A stretch of 35,107 nucleotides of DNA from Flavobacteriales bacterium (GCA_020201045.1 JAIVHP010000289.1:1-35107), one strand, 5' to 3'. Positions 1 through 7,568 are shown, numbered from the stretch's first letter. A program made the numbers and translations. Notes: generated by a model from the sequence alone, not told the origin.

Positions 1-903
1 TTGTTGGACGAGAGCGACGCTACGGGTCAGTTCATTTTGACAGGATCCAATAATTTTTTGTTGCAGCAAAACATTGTTCAAAGTCTGGCTGGCAGGTTGG
101 CCTACCTCTACCTTTTACCTTTTTCGGTAGCCGAGTTGAAATCGGGGAATTTGCTCCCTGAAACCTTGGATGACATGCTCTTTAAAGGGAGTTATCCACC
201 CGTGTTTCACCAGAGAATCGATCCGGAAAAATGGTTTCCAAATTACATCAAAACTTATGTTGAACGCGACGTTCGTTTGATAAAGAATATCTCAAACTTA
301 GGTGCTTTCGACCGATTTTTAAGATTGTGCGCCGGTCGTGTTGGACAATTGCTGAATAAGAGCAGTTTGGGGATTGAAGTTGGTGTTGATAGCAAAACCA
401 TTGATGCATGGTTAACAATTTTGGAAAGTAGTTTTATTATACACCTATTGAAGCCCCACCATCAAAATTTCAATAAGCGTATGGTGAAAATGCCCAAATT
501 ATACTTTCACGATACGGGGTTGGTTTGTGCCTTGCTGGGTATACAAAACCAAAATCAAATTCAGACTCATCCCCTTAGGGGAAACCTTTTTGAAAACTTT
601 GTCGTCGGCGAGTTTATGAAAACCCAGTACAATATGGGGAAGCAAGGGCAATTGTACTTTTGGCGCGACAATAAGGGGAATGAAATTGATTTAATTATCG
701 ATAAAGGGAATGCACTGTATCCAGTTGAAATAAAAGCCGGACAAACCGTCACTCCAGCTTACTTTAAAGGAATCAATTTCTGGAATAAGCTTACCGGGTT
801 CAATGGTGGTACTGTGATTTATGCCGGAGATACAACTCAAAAAAGAAGCAATGGAATTGACGTAAAGGCTTGGTATAAAGTAGATATGGCGAGCTTTTTT
901 TAG
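1..903 (+). CDS. AAA+ ATPase with DUF4143 domain, 5' truncated by window edge
   Basis: This is the C-terminal part of a Bacteroidetes-type ATPase of the AAA_14/DUF4143 class. The visible protein opens inside the AAA domain at the sensor-like FILTGSNNFL and LAGR...LLPFSVAEL motifs, so the Walker A and B portion (roughly 80-100 residues) lies upstream of the window and the TTG at base 1 is not the true start. Residues about 75-210 are the DUF4143 region (YVERDVR, YFHDTGLVCALLG, GNLFENFVVGEF). The end carries a PD-(D/E)XK-like signature, NEIDLII followed by VEIKAG, typical of this family. Function is generally unknown; these proteins are scattered and often found in accessory regions, which matches the neighbours here. 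The family call is firm, the biological role is not. Confidence 0.88.
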   Translation: MLDESDATGQFILTGSNNFLLQQNIVQSLAGRLAYLYLLPFSVAELKSGNLLPETLDDMLFKGSYPPVFHQRIDPEKWFPNYIKTYVERDVRLIKNISNLGAFDRFLRLCAGRVGQLLNKSSLGIEVGVDSKTIDAWLTILESSFIIHLLKPHHQNFNKRMVKMPKLYFHDTGLVCALLGIQNQNQIQTHPLRGNLFENFVVGEFMKTQYNMGKQGQLYFWRDNKGNEIDLIIDKGNALYPVEIKAGQTVTPAYFKGINFWNKLTGFNGGTVIYAGDTTQKRSNGIDVKAWYKVDMASFF

Positions 904-1208
904 CACAGATGTAGCCACTACTGTGTAGAGTAATAGTGCTGTGTGACCGCAAAAATCTGAAACGCAAGACACCAAAACAAAAACTTTTGCTATCGCCGCC
1001 AGAGCAAATTTTCAGGCATACAGAGCATCACGCTTAAGAACGGGATATTTCACCAGAATTTTTTCTTCGGAGCTTTCGTTTAATAAGAATCGAAATTAGA
1101 TTAGTAGAAATGTCGACACACCTTATGATATGGCCTTGTTTTCAATTCTTTCAGTCCTGCTATTCGATTTCCGTATCCCACACAGACCTATTTTTTAGGC
1201 AATGCGCG
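904..1208. other. intergenic region without a recognisable gene
   Basis: About 305 bases between the ATPase and the convergent lipoprotein gene. I see no convincing ORF, RNA gene or strong hairpin-plus-T-run terminator. The minus-strand 94-aa ORF that enters it is a shadow of the ATPase gene. Confidence 0.5.
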
Positions 1209-1685
1209 TTAGTACGAAAAGGCAAACTCCATAGAGTTTAGCGGTTTTGAATTTGTACCAAACAAATCAGAAAGAGTGCCCGATGCCGTGCCGCGGATGT
1301 AGCGGTTTGCCGTATCGTGTTCTTCAATCATAACGGTACACGACTCGCCAGCAAACCATCCGTCGATACCGATAACAACCGCTATTCCGAGCGTTGAGCT
1401 CGTGGTGTGCGTTCCTTCTGTGATAGATGTCAGGCATGCAACCAAAACTTCCATGTTTTCGCTTTCGTCGCTCCCCGTAATTTCGATGCTGCTTTCGGAA
1501 CTCGAAACGCTTAGGGTAGTCGCTGCGTAATCGTTTCCATCAAAAGTGAAGTTCACATATTCGGGTTGATCATCACCGCCACCGTTTCCCGAAGGGCCAT
1601 TGTCGTCATCGTCGTCGCTGCAACTCGAAAGAATTGGGCTAAGCCCCATCACAATTAAAAATCCCAGATAAAATACCTTTTTCAT
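1209..1685 (-). CDS. putative surface-exposed lipoprotein with acidic export signal
   Basis: A 158-aa lipoprotein of unknown function. I place the start at 1685 (MKKVFYLGFLIV...) rather than the longer track ORF, because this Met begins a classic lipoprotein signal peptide ending in the lipobox LSSC at residues about 19-22; the upstream 36 residues do not look like protein. Directly after the cysteine comes SDDDDDNG, an acidic run like the Ser/Asp-rich lipoprotein export signal known to send Bacteroidetes lipoproteins to the cell surface. A Gly-rich linker follows, then a small beta-rich domain (YVNFTFDGNDYAATTLSV...), vaguely like the DUF6252 type of Bacteroidetes lipoprotein. It stands alone, convergent with the ATPase. 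Confidence 0.72.
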   Translation of the reverse strand: MKKVFYLGFLIVMGLSPILSSCSDDDDDNGPSGNGGGDDQPEYVNFTFDGNDYAATTLSVSSSESSIEITGSDESENMEVLVACLTSITEGTHTTSSTLGIAVVIGIDGWFAGESCTVMIEEHDTANRYIRGTASGTLSDLFGTNSKPLNSMEFAFSY

Positions 1686-1857
1686 AGATTTAGATTTTTC
1701 TGAAATACTGACTAAGATAAGTGTTTGTGAATTCGTTGATTCAACTCCCCAATTGTAGATAGTAAAATCTTGCATGGGAAACTTAAATTTCAAGGCCTGT
1801 GGAATCCACAGGATTTAATTTCCAGATTATAATCATTGGTCGTTGATAACATCTCGG

Positions 1858-2511
1858 CTAATAACTACTGTGGATGGAATATGATCGCCATTCCATAATA
1901 TCAATAGAGAATGAAACGGTCAATATTATATTTTTTGACTCGCTCATATTCGACATTTTGATTAATTGATAAATGGAATTTGACGTTTTATCTGGTTTAT
2001 AAAATGATATTAGGATCCCATTAGGTTCGAGTTCTTCAATAGATTGGTTTTCATCCAAAAGAATATAATTGCTTTGAATTGCCTTAAAGGAATTGAAAAA
2101 GTCATCTTCATCAAAATTGAAACTTGAAAACTCTCTTAATTGATTGATTATTTTGCCTTCGTGGTCAATAAATATTTCTCCCTCATAATCAGTAATAAAT
2201 AACTCTTCATTAGAAATGTCATAACGGGCTGTATCATCAATAAATTGGGCGCGTATATAAAAAGTCACATCTTTATTGTATGATAAATCTCCATTATTGA
2301 AAGTATTCTCTCCATCCGCTATGAAGCTCAAATTATTAATTATATCAGGATTATAGAGTAGTTTTTTTAACAGTGTTTCAGATAGAATATTGTTATATGA
2401 CTTTTCTCGATTCTTGTCGCTTTCCGCAACTTTACAAGCTGATATCATCAGCAGAATTATGGCTAGTGCGGGAAAGGCCAATCTTATTAAAAATCCATGT
2501 GTATTTTTCAT
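1858..2511 (-). CDS. lipoprotein translationally coupled to RHS-1 tip (candidate immunity protein)
   Basis: A 217-aa lipoprotein with signal peptide and lipobox (LLMISAC, Cys at about residue 26). The rest is Asn/Asp/Ile-rich with no motif I recognise. Its ATG overlaps the stop of the RHS-1 tip reading frame by the 4-nt ATGA arrangement, which is what is expected for a polymorphic-toxin tip and its immunity gene. The gene is visibly more AT-rich than the metabolic genes further right, as is usual for horizontally exchanged tip/immunity modules. Immunity function is inferred from position only; the partner toxin frame is itself broken, so this may be an orphan. Confidence 0.68.
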   Translation of the reverse strand: MKNTHGFLIRLAFPALAIILLMISACKVAESDKNREKSYNNILSETLLKKLLYNPDIINNLSFIADGENTFNNGDLSYNKDVTFYIRAQFIDDTARYDISNEELFITDYEGEIFIDHEGKIINQLREFSSFNFDEDDFFNSFKAIQSNYILLDENQSIEELEPNGILISFYKPDKTSNSIYQLIKMSNMSESKNIILTVSFSIDIMEWRSYSIHSSY

Positions 2512-3778
2512 TTCATATATCTTTGAATAGGTCCCAAAAGGTTATAGGACTGATTCCAATATATATGACCCCAGGCCCTTTGAAATAAATCGGAATTCCT
2601 GTTTATAAATGACATGCTACTTACGGATGTTTTATATGTTCCATTAAAGTGCGATACATTAATTCTTGCTAATCTATTTGTACTAACTACCCTTACCTCA
2701 TTGATAGTTTGATTGCTCCAGCTTACTGTAGCCTTTACTTTTTCTCCATTTATAATTAGATCTCTGGAGTATAGTGACTTTGCAATCGATCCTCTTCCAA
2801 TATGGACTATTATGAATGCTTTCCATATCAAATAAATCATCAATTTTTAGGGTGCCATTCGATTTTGTAATTTGGCTTGCCTTCCTATAAGCGTTTAATA
2901 ATTGCTTGAAATCTTCTTCTGAATTACCCGTGGTAGGATTTGCCAAAGTAGCACCGTCTGCTCCATTGACAGATGCTGTAACGTCTATTCCAAGAGCGGT
3001 TCCAAATTTTTCCAAATTTGTTACTTTACTACCTGTTATAAAATTTAATCCTTTAGATTTAGCTTCTAGACCAGAAGAGACACCTCCTATCGTCGCTCCA
3101 GAAAGTGCTCCAATACCACCTCCCTTTAAACCCGAAACGAGACCATCACCAAGACTCATATCATGCAACCAAGCATTTCCAGCGCTATTTATAAATCCAC
3201 CAGTAAACCCAGATGCACCCCCCTGAATAGCACCGTTAATGAACCCTAAACCACCTCCTAGCAGTAAAAACAAACTCCCCATCCGGATCCACATACACCA
3301 CCGGGTTATTCCCAATTCCCAAATAAGGATTGTGGAACTGCTCCGCAGGGTCGGGCGTAAACCAAACCCCTAATTGCGGATCATAGAAGCGAGAACCAAA
3401 GTCAAACATTTCAAGCCCCGTGCTTAAGCTGCTATCAAATTCGCCGGTCTGTAATTCCTTACTGGTATACTTATTCAGGTACTCATCAGAATTGCTGTTA
3501 AGCCCTGCAATGGTGAGGCCATAAGGATAGTAATCATTGATTTGTCGAAGCTTTCCGCGTTGATATTGCACCAGGAAGTTATCGAAGTTAACAGCCGCAT
3601 CACTACCATTACTCACATATGCGTGTAAGTACCCATCTTGCCCCACATCTAAGTCGTTTCTTATAAGAGTTTCCAGCGCGTTGGGGTTTTGAACTTTGGC
3701 GGCGCCTGAGTGAGTTCGACAGCCAGATCGGGCTCCTGATGTATTCGAAAAATGATATGTGATGCTCACTCCACTCAT
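2508..3778 (-). pseudogene. RHS-1: headless RHS core plus C-terminal tip, two frameshifts
   Basis: Three overlapping minus-strand frames form one broken RHS gene. The first (3778 to about 3270) contains the conserved RHS-associated core: INDYYPYGLTIAGLN, KYTSKELQTGEF, FDFGSRFYDPQLGVWFTPDP and GIGNNPVVYVDPDGEF. Immediately after DPDGEF the sense passes to another frame (LLLGGGLGFINGAIQGGASG...) through a 5-A run on the plus strand at 3266-3270. A second shift near 2788-2800 passes ESIHNSPYWKR to GSIAKSLYSRDLIINGEKVK... and the frame ends at 2508. No YD repeats are present; homology with RHS-2 begins only at HSGAAKVQNPNALE, so the N-terminal body is absent. The tip (about 200 residues: Gly-rich hydrophobic stretch, then an unknown domain) is not recognisable. 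Frameshifts could be decay, sequencing error or, for the first, a homopolymer on/off site. Confidence 0.75.
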
Positions 3779-3958
3779 AAACTGAGCTCAAGATAAAGAT
3801 ATTTTGGAAAACTGATCGTTGGTAACACAATGCAATTGCTAACAGATAATTCAATTCATCCCTTACAACTCGCAGCGATGTGGTGGGTTACAAAAATTCC
3901 ACTTTAGCGGGGTTTTCGCTTCGTTCGAATAAGCGCGTATTCTACAACTCTTGGAATT

Positions 3959-4426
3959 CTAATGCGGGTATATCTGCATTCCTTCCATTTCTGCATTTGG
4001 GGGATATGGAACTACAAAATTTAATTGCTCTAAATCTTCAATACTTAAGTCGTATCGTTTCAAAATCATATACTGGTTTGAGATAACTGACCATACCGAG
4101 TCTTCGTAGACTTGTGCGTCAAAAATGAAAACGGAAAGCGTGTCTGCTTCCAGTTCATTAATTGATTCGTTCCATGGATTTCTGTCGCGAACATAGAACT
4201 TTCTACCCGCCCCAAGTGCTATTAGGTCAGGGTCTTCATTAACTATACTTGTATCTGGATATTGGATCTCTGAAAACCCGTCGTATTTCAAAAAGTAGAT
4301 CGTTTCCGATGAATTATTTTCTATCGTAATAGTGTAAAACTTTCCACCAAGAAAATTTTCTTCACAGCCCGATAAAACCAGTATAGCACTAAACAAAATA
4401 AAGAAAATATTCTTCATTTTTTCCAA
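3959..4426 (-). CDS. lipoprotein, paralogue of the RHS-2-associated lipoprotein (possible orphan immunity)
   Basis: A 155-aa lipoprotein: signal peptide MEKMKNIFFILFSAILVLSGC with Cys at about residue 21, followed by acidic EEN. An alternative start is the Met at residue 4. The C-terminal third (LKRYDLSIEDLEQLNFVVPYPPNAEMEGMQIYPH) closely matches the end of the next gene upstream (LTRYDLSLSDLETLDFFVPYPPSEAMNEMQIYIP), so the two are diverged duplicates. The middle diverges strongly. The order RHS-2, lipoprotein, second lipoprotein resembles the orphan-immunity arrays seen behind polymorphic toxins. No enzymatic motif is visible; function is inferred only from context. Confidence 0.7.
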   Translation of the reverse strand: MEKMKNIFFILFSAILVLSGCEENFLGGKFYTITIENNSSETIYFLKYDGFSEIQYPDTSIVNEDPDLIALGAGRKFYVRDRNPWNESINELEADTLSVFIFDAQVYEDSVWSVISNQYMILKRYDLSIEDLEQLNFVVPYPPNAEMEGMQIYPH

Positions 4427-4607
4427 ATTAACGGGTTAAAGGGAAACGAGTCCCAAAAATAGATATAGAACTCGACAGAGCTACCCAAAACACTTCATGC
4501 AAATCAGTAAGTTCTCAGATGAGGAAAAATAATGCGTCTGGGTGGTCATTGATGCATTTATCGCAAAAGCCAAGATTCAGTGTATTTTGTAAGATATCTA
4601 ACTTTAA

Positions 4608-5084
4608 TCAGGGAATATAAATCTGCATTTCATTCATGGCTTCACTCGGCGGGTAAGGCACAAAAAAGTCAAGTGTTTCCAGGTCGCTCAAGGACAAGTC
4701 GTACCTGGTCAACACATTGTAGTCATTAATGATTTCTTGATCGCTATAATTTGCAAGGGTGTCTGGGTGAAATACGTATATCGATATCAGCCCTTCTGGT
4801 GTCGATTCGATCAACGCTGCTAACGATCCCGTTCCGTGATGATCATAATAAGCATTTCTACCAGGCGGTGTTTTTTGCATTGACCCCGTTACTATTTCAG
4901 TAAGCGCGGTATCGGGATAAAATGGCCCGTGGGTATAAGGTACAGCCGATTCTATATTGTGATCAGCATTATTTACAACATGTATTGTTTCTATGCGTGC
5001 AGGAAAATCTTCCTTGCAGCTATTGGATACCAAAACGAGGTATAAGCTCAGCACAAACATTATTTTCGAGGTTACTTTTATCAT
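4608..5084 (-). CDS. lipoprotein directly downstream of RHS-2 (candidate immunity protein)
   Basis: A 158-aa lipoprotein with signal peptide MIKVTSKIMFVLSLYLVLVSNSC (Cys at about residue 23, then KED). It starts 8 bp after the stop of the RHS-2 metallopeptidase-like tip on the same strand, so the two are very likely co-translated. Its C-terminus RYDLSLSDLETLDFFVPYPP...MQIY is shared with the paralogue at 3959-4426. There are no conserved catalytic residues. A lipid-anchored immunity protein would be a sensible partner for a toxin tip acting in the envelope, but that is inference. Confidence 0.7.
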   Translation of the reverse strand: MIKVTSKIMFVLSLYLVLVSNSCKEDFPARIETIHVVNNADHNIESAVPYTHGPFYPDTALTEIVTGSMQKTPPGRNAYYDHHGTGSLAALIESTPEGLISIYVFHPDTLANYSDQEIINDYNVLTRYDLSLSDLETLDFFVPYPPSEAMNEMQIYIP

Positions 5085-5092
5085 TTTTCCAT

Positions 5093-6991
5093 TTATTCGT
5101 CCATTAATCGCGGATATCTTCCTTTATAAAAATCCCAGTTTATTCCAAGTCGATTGAAATACCATCCAGAATAACTGTTCGCTTCACGTTCATACCATTT
5201 CTCATTATGGCCTGTACTTCCAGCACTGTTTAAGCTAAGAAACCCTGGAACAAAATATAATGGACCCCATGTCTGACTTTGTAGTGTATGACCGTATTCG
5301 TGCATAAAAAGCGGGTCTTGAAGGAGATGATCTTTAAAATCTCCCTGAATTTCATCACGTATACTAATATTAATATGGTTACCGATGCTAATACCCCACC
5401 TGTCTTCATTATTTTCTCCAGTAGAGAAGGTAACCCCACCGAAGTAATCAACCCGGTCTACACCGCCAAATGTATTTCTCATTTGACTAAACCCATGACC
5501 AATAGCAGACTGCGGAAGCTCCCAACTAAATCTGCTTATACCTTGCCATGTCTGTCCAAAAAAGTTTCTGTTTTCATCCAGATAAAAATTACCACCAAAC
5601 TGTTCCCATGTATTTCCAAGCCTACTCCAATCTCCAGACGCTATACCATGGACAGTATTCGCAACAGTGCCTATGGCTGTAGGCGCTGCGTATGCAAGTC
5701 CTGCAACTTTAATTGCAGTGCCCAATACAGGAACACCTAAACCTAAAGTAACACCTGTGGCTATCGTAGCTCCTGCCACAAAACCAGATCCGAAGGCTTT
5801 CAAACCATCACCGAAATTATTGATATCCCCATTTGATGCCTGAATTCCAAGATTGACACTGCCGAAAACAGCACCAGCAATTACTGGAATCATCCATGCA
5901 AACTCCCCATCCGGATCCACATACATCACCGGGTTATTCCCAATCCCCAAATAAGGATTGTGAAATTGCTCAGCAGGATCGGGCGTAAACCAAACGCCGA
6001 GTTGCGGGTCCCTTCGACACGCGCAAATTCTCCGCACCATCTGCTCAGGGCAGGCTGCAAAACGACTACCAAAGTCAAACCCCGTAAAGGTCACGCGGTT
6101 ATACGGTACGTCATCCACGTCAATGAATACGGCGTGACCTGACGGGGCAGGCATCTCCAGTCCTGTACTTAAACTGCTGTCAAACTCTCCGGTCTGTAAT
6201 TCCTTACTGGTATACTTATTCAGGTATTCATCAGAATTGCTGTTAAGACCCGCAATGGTGAGGCCGTACGCGATAGCCGGAGCGAAAGCGAAGGGTGAGC
6301 CGTAATCGTTTATTTGCCGGAGTTGTCCACGTTGATATTGCACCAGGAAATTATCGAAGTTCACGGCCGCATCGCTTCCATTACTTACCCATTCGACTGC
6401 TGACGCACAAAACATCGGCGCACGCTCAGGGCAAGCATAAGCCCCGACATGAAGCCGGGGTTCATGGCTGTAAGGGCTCGTTCCTGCGCCCAACAGCCAT
6501 AGAACATACAAATATCCGTCTGCACCCACATCCAAGTCGTTTCTAATGATGGTTTCCAACGCGTTGGGGTTTTCAACCTGGGCGGCGCCCGAGTGGGCCA
6601 CATCGAGATTCATATTCTGATCGTATAACATCCAAACCAGGTAGGCGTGGGGCTTGTCTACGTCGGTGGTGTCAAACTCAGTTGACAATAAGCTCATAAT
6701 GGAGTTGTTCAAGGTCTGATCCCCGCCAGATGCCATATTGATCAGTTGGCTTTCTCCCAAATTCAAAACGCTCGAGCCGCTGGCTGCCAGTGAAATCAAA
6801 ATTTCGTTGAGCAAAAAATCCATATTCTGATAGGTGGTGCCGGGCGCATCTTCTTCGTAGAAATACGACGTGCTTAGCGCTACCTTATCGCCCTTTTTGA
6901 CGGGCATTACGAGCGATGGGCCAATTTCGGTGCCATTGGCTGCCGCTATTGTTGTATAGCTTTTACTGTTGAATGTTTCATCTCCAATCAT
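5093..6991 (-). CDS. RHS-2: RHS-associated core with zincin-like C-terminal tip, lacking YD-repeat body
   Basis: A 632-aa C-terminal piece of a Bacteroidetes RHS protein. Residues 1-150 are the pre-core region (GTEIGPSLVMPVKKGDKVALSTSYFYEEDAPGTTYQNM, HAYLVWMLYDQNMNL). Residues about 150-365 are the RHS core ending in GIGNNPVMYVDPDGEF. A Gly/Ala-rich hydrophobic linker follows, then a C-terminal tip with HEYGH at 564-568, an HExxH zinc-binding motif, and a later NEKWYEREAN glutamate that could be the third ligand, so a metallopeptidase-like effector is plausible. The long YD-repeat shell of full RHS proteins (normally more than 1000 residues) is missing: the ATG sits on the stop of vapC (ATGA), meaning the cassette is headless. 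Four in-frame insertions of palindromic DNA (listed separately) add about 85 residues to the core compared with RHS-1 and leave no stop. Whether it is expressed, or is a silent tip cassette, cannot be told. Confidence 0.8.
   Translation of the reverse strand: MIGDETFNSKSYTTIAAANGTEIGPSLVMPVKKGDKVALSTSYFYEEDAPGTTYQNMDFLLNEILISLAASGSSVLNLGESQLINMASGGDQTLNNSIMSLLSTEFDTTDVDKPHAYLVWMLYDQNMNLDVAHSGAAQVENPNALETIIRNDLDVGADGYLYVLWLLGAGTSPYSHEPRLHVGAYACPERAPMFCASAVEWVSNGSDAAVNFDNFLVQYQRGQLRQINDYGSPFAFAPAIAYGLTIAGLNSNSDEYLNKYTSKELQTGEFDSSLSTGLEMPAPSGHAVFIDVDDVPYNRVTFTGFDFGSRFAACPEQMVRRICACRRDPQLGVWFTPDPAEQFHNPYLGIGNNPVMYVDPDGEFAWMIPVIAGAVFGSVNLGIQASNGDINNFGDGLKAFGSGFVAGATIATGVTLGLGVPVLGTAIKVAGLAYAAPTAIGTVANTVHGIASGDWSRLGNTWEQFGGNFYLDENRNFFGQTWQGISRFSWELPQSAIGHGFSQMRNTFGGVDRVDYFGGVTFSTGENNEDRWGISIGNHINISIRDEIQGDFKDHLLQDPLFMHEYGHTLQSQTWGPLYFVPGFLSLNSAGSTGHNEKWYEREANSYSGWYFNRLGINWDFYKGRYPRLMDE
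6011..6058. repeat. 48-nt in-frame palindrome-like insertion A in RHS-2 core
   Basis: RHS-1 reads GSRF-Y-DPQLG; RHS-2 reads GSRF then 16 extra residues AACPEQMVRRICACRR then DPQLG. On the coding strand the insert has CCTGCCCTGAGC near one end and GTGTCGAAGG at the other, the two halves of the widespread CCCTGAGC...GTCGAAGGG palindrome. It replaces one codon (net +45 nt). Confidence 0.7.
6080..6151. repeat. 72-nt in-frame inverted-repeat insertion B in RHS-2 core
   Basis: RHS-1 reads STGLEM-FDFGS; RHS-2 has 24 extra residues (PAPSGHAVFIDVDDVPYNRVTFTG) exactly between M and F. The insert carries a terminal inverted repeat: ccccgtaaaggtcacgc at 6080-6096 against gcgtgacctgacgggg at 6132-6147, matching apart from about two positions, with a loop of about 35 bases. 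Confidence 0.75.
6269..6301. repeat. 33-nt in-frame insertion C in RHS-2 core
   Basis: RHS-1 INDYYPYGLTIAG becomes INDY-GSPFAFAPAIA-YGLTIAG in RHS-2. Thirty-three bases (coding strand GGCTCACCCTTCGCTTTCG...) replace the six bases for Tyr-Pro of the RHS hallmark DYYPYG. It resembles a degenerate CCCTTCG...CGCTC(A/C)GG half-palindrome. Confidence 0.6.
6389..6505. repeat. in-frame insertion D (net about 111 nt) in RHS-2 core, with nested hairpin
   Basis: RHS-1 DGYLHAYVSNGSD corresponds to DGYLYV...EWVSNGSD in RHS-2, a net gain of 37 residues; exact ends are ambiguous by a few bases. The insert contains the hairpin ccccgacatgaagccgggg at 6442-6460 and, on the coding strand, TTGCCCTGAGC followed by GTCGAATGGG, the same half-sites as insertion A. 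Confidence 0.65.
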
Positions 6992-7362
6992 CCGTAGAGA
7001 TTTAGTTTCAAATAGCGAAAATCTTTCTTATTCAACGTATACAGCGGCAATTCATGCACAACTGAAGTAGCCGCAATCAATGCGTCTGGTAATGAAAGAC
7101 GGTGTGAAAGGGCATATTGCGAGATCAGTTCTATTGCGAGTCCTGAAATACCCACATTAATCGGCAGACAATTTATTTTCTTAATATCGTTTTTGAGAAT
7201 TTCCAATTCACCTTTGTTTCTTGCACCGAACAATAATTCACCTGCGGTAACATCTGAAATGCAGATTTTTTTATCTCCAATAAGATTCATTTTCCGAAAT
7301 ACTGTTTCATTGCCTTTATACAGTTCTATCAATACATGGGTATCGCACAAAACTTTACTCAT
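6988..7362 (-). CDS. vapC: VapC-type PIN-domain toxin (predicted ribonuclease)
   Basis: A 124-aa PIN-domain protein, the normal VapC length. The acidic Mg-binding set is visible: Asp7 in LCDTHVLIEL, Glu42 in TAGELLFGA, Asp93 in LSLPDALIAAT, and Asp114 in NKKDF. The family cleaves RNA (often tRNA) in the cytoplasm and is held off by a cognate antitoxin. Its start overlaps the antitoxin gene by 4 nt (ATGA), the usual coupled antitoxin-then-toxin order. Its stop in turn overlaps the ATG of the headless RHS-2 ORF, suggesting that the TA module was joined to the RHS fragment by recombination. RNA target unknown. Confidence 0.88.
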   Translation of the reverse strand: MSKVLCDTHVLIELYKGNETVFRKMNLIGDKKICISDVTAGELLFGARNKGELEILKNDIKKINCLPINVGISGLAIELISQYALSHRLSLPDALIAATSVVHELPLYTLNKKDFRYLKLNLYG

Positions 7363-7568
7363 GCTGCCTTCCAGGCTTCATTTCGTAAATGACCAGCATC
7401 AATTTCCCGATCCTTCCAAAGGCCGGTATGCAGGGTTAGTCCGTTGGAAGTTTCTTTAGAATTATCCCGTCTCGAATCAATTACTTCAACTTCGATTTTC
7501 AGGGATTTTAAAAAGTCAATAATCGACTTCAAGCGCGACTCAGATACTTTGCCTTTGAGCTTTAACAC
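7359..7568 (-). CDS. VapB-like antitoxin of the PIN toxin
   Basis: A 69-aa protein immediately upstream of and overlapping vapC by 4 nt. It starts with GTG in this frame (GTG TTA AAG CTC AAA); the codons before it are ATT and ATA, so GTG is the best start. The N-terminal part (LKGKVSESRLKSIIDFLKSLKIEVEVIDSR) predicts a short beta strand and helix; the C-terminus (LTLHTGLWKDREIDAGHLRNEAWKA) has the W...R-ID..LR..AW pattern by which such antitoxins cover the PIN active site. DNA binding and autoregulation are expected of the family but not shown here. Confidence 0.78.
   Translation of the reverse strand: MLKLKGKVSESRLKSIIDFLKSLKIEVEVIDSRRDNSKETSNGLTLHTGLWKDREIDAGHLRNEAWKAA

Noticed and set aside
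5288-6546. Plus-strand ORFs of 60-150 aa opposite RHS-2
   Set aside because: They are shadows of the RHS-2 coding frame and have no recognisable motifs.
1-7568. Prophage or integrative element
   Set aside because: No integrase, transposase, phage structural gene or clear attachment repeat is visible; only RHS, lipoprotein and toxin-antitoxin genes.
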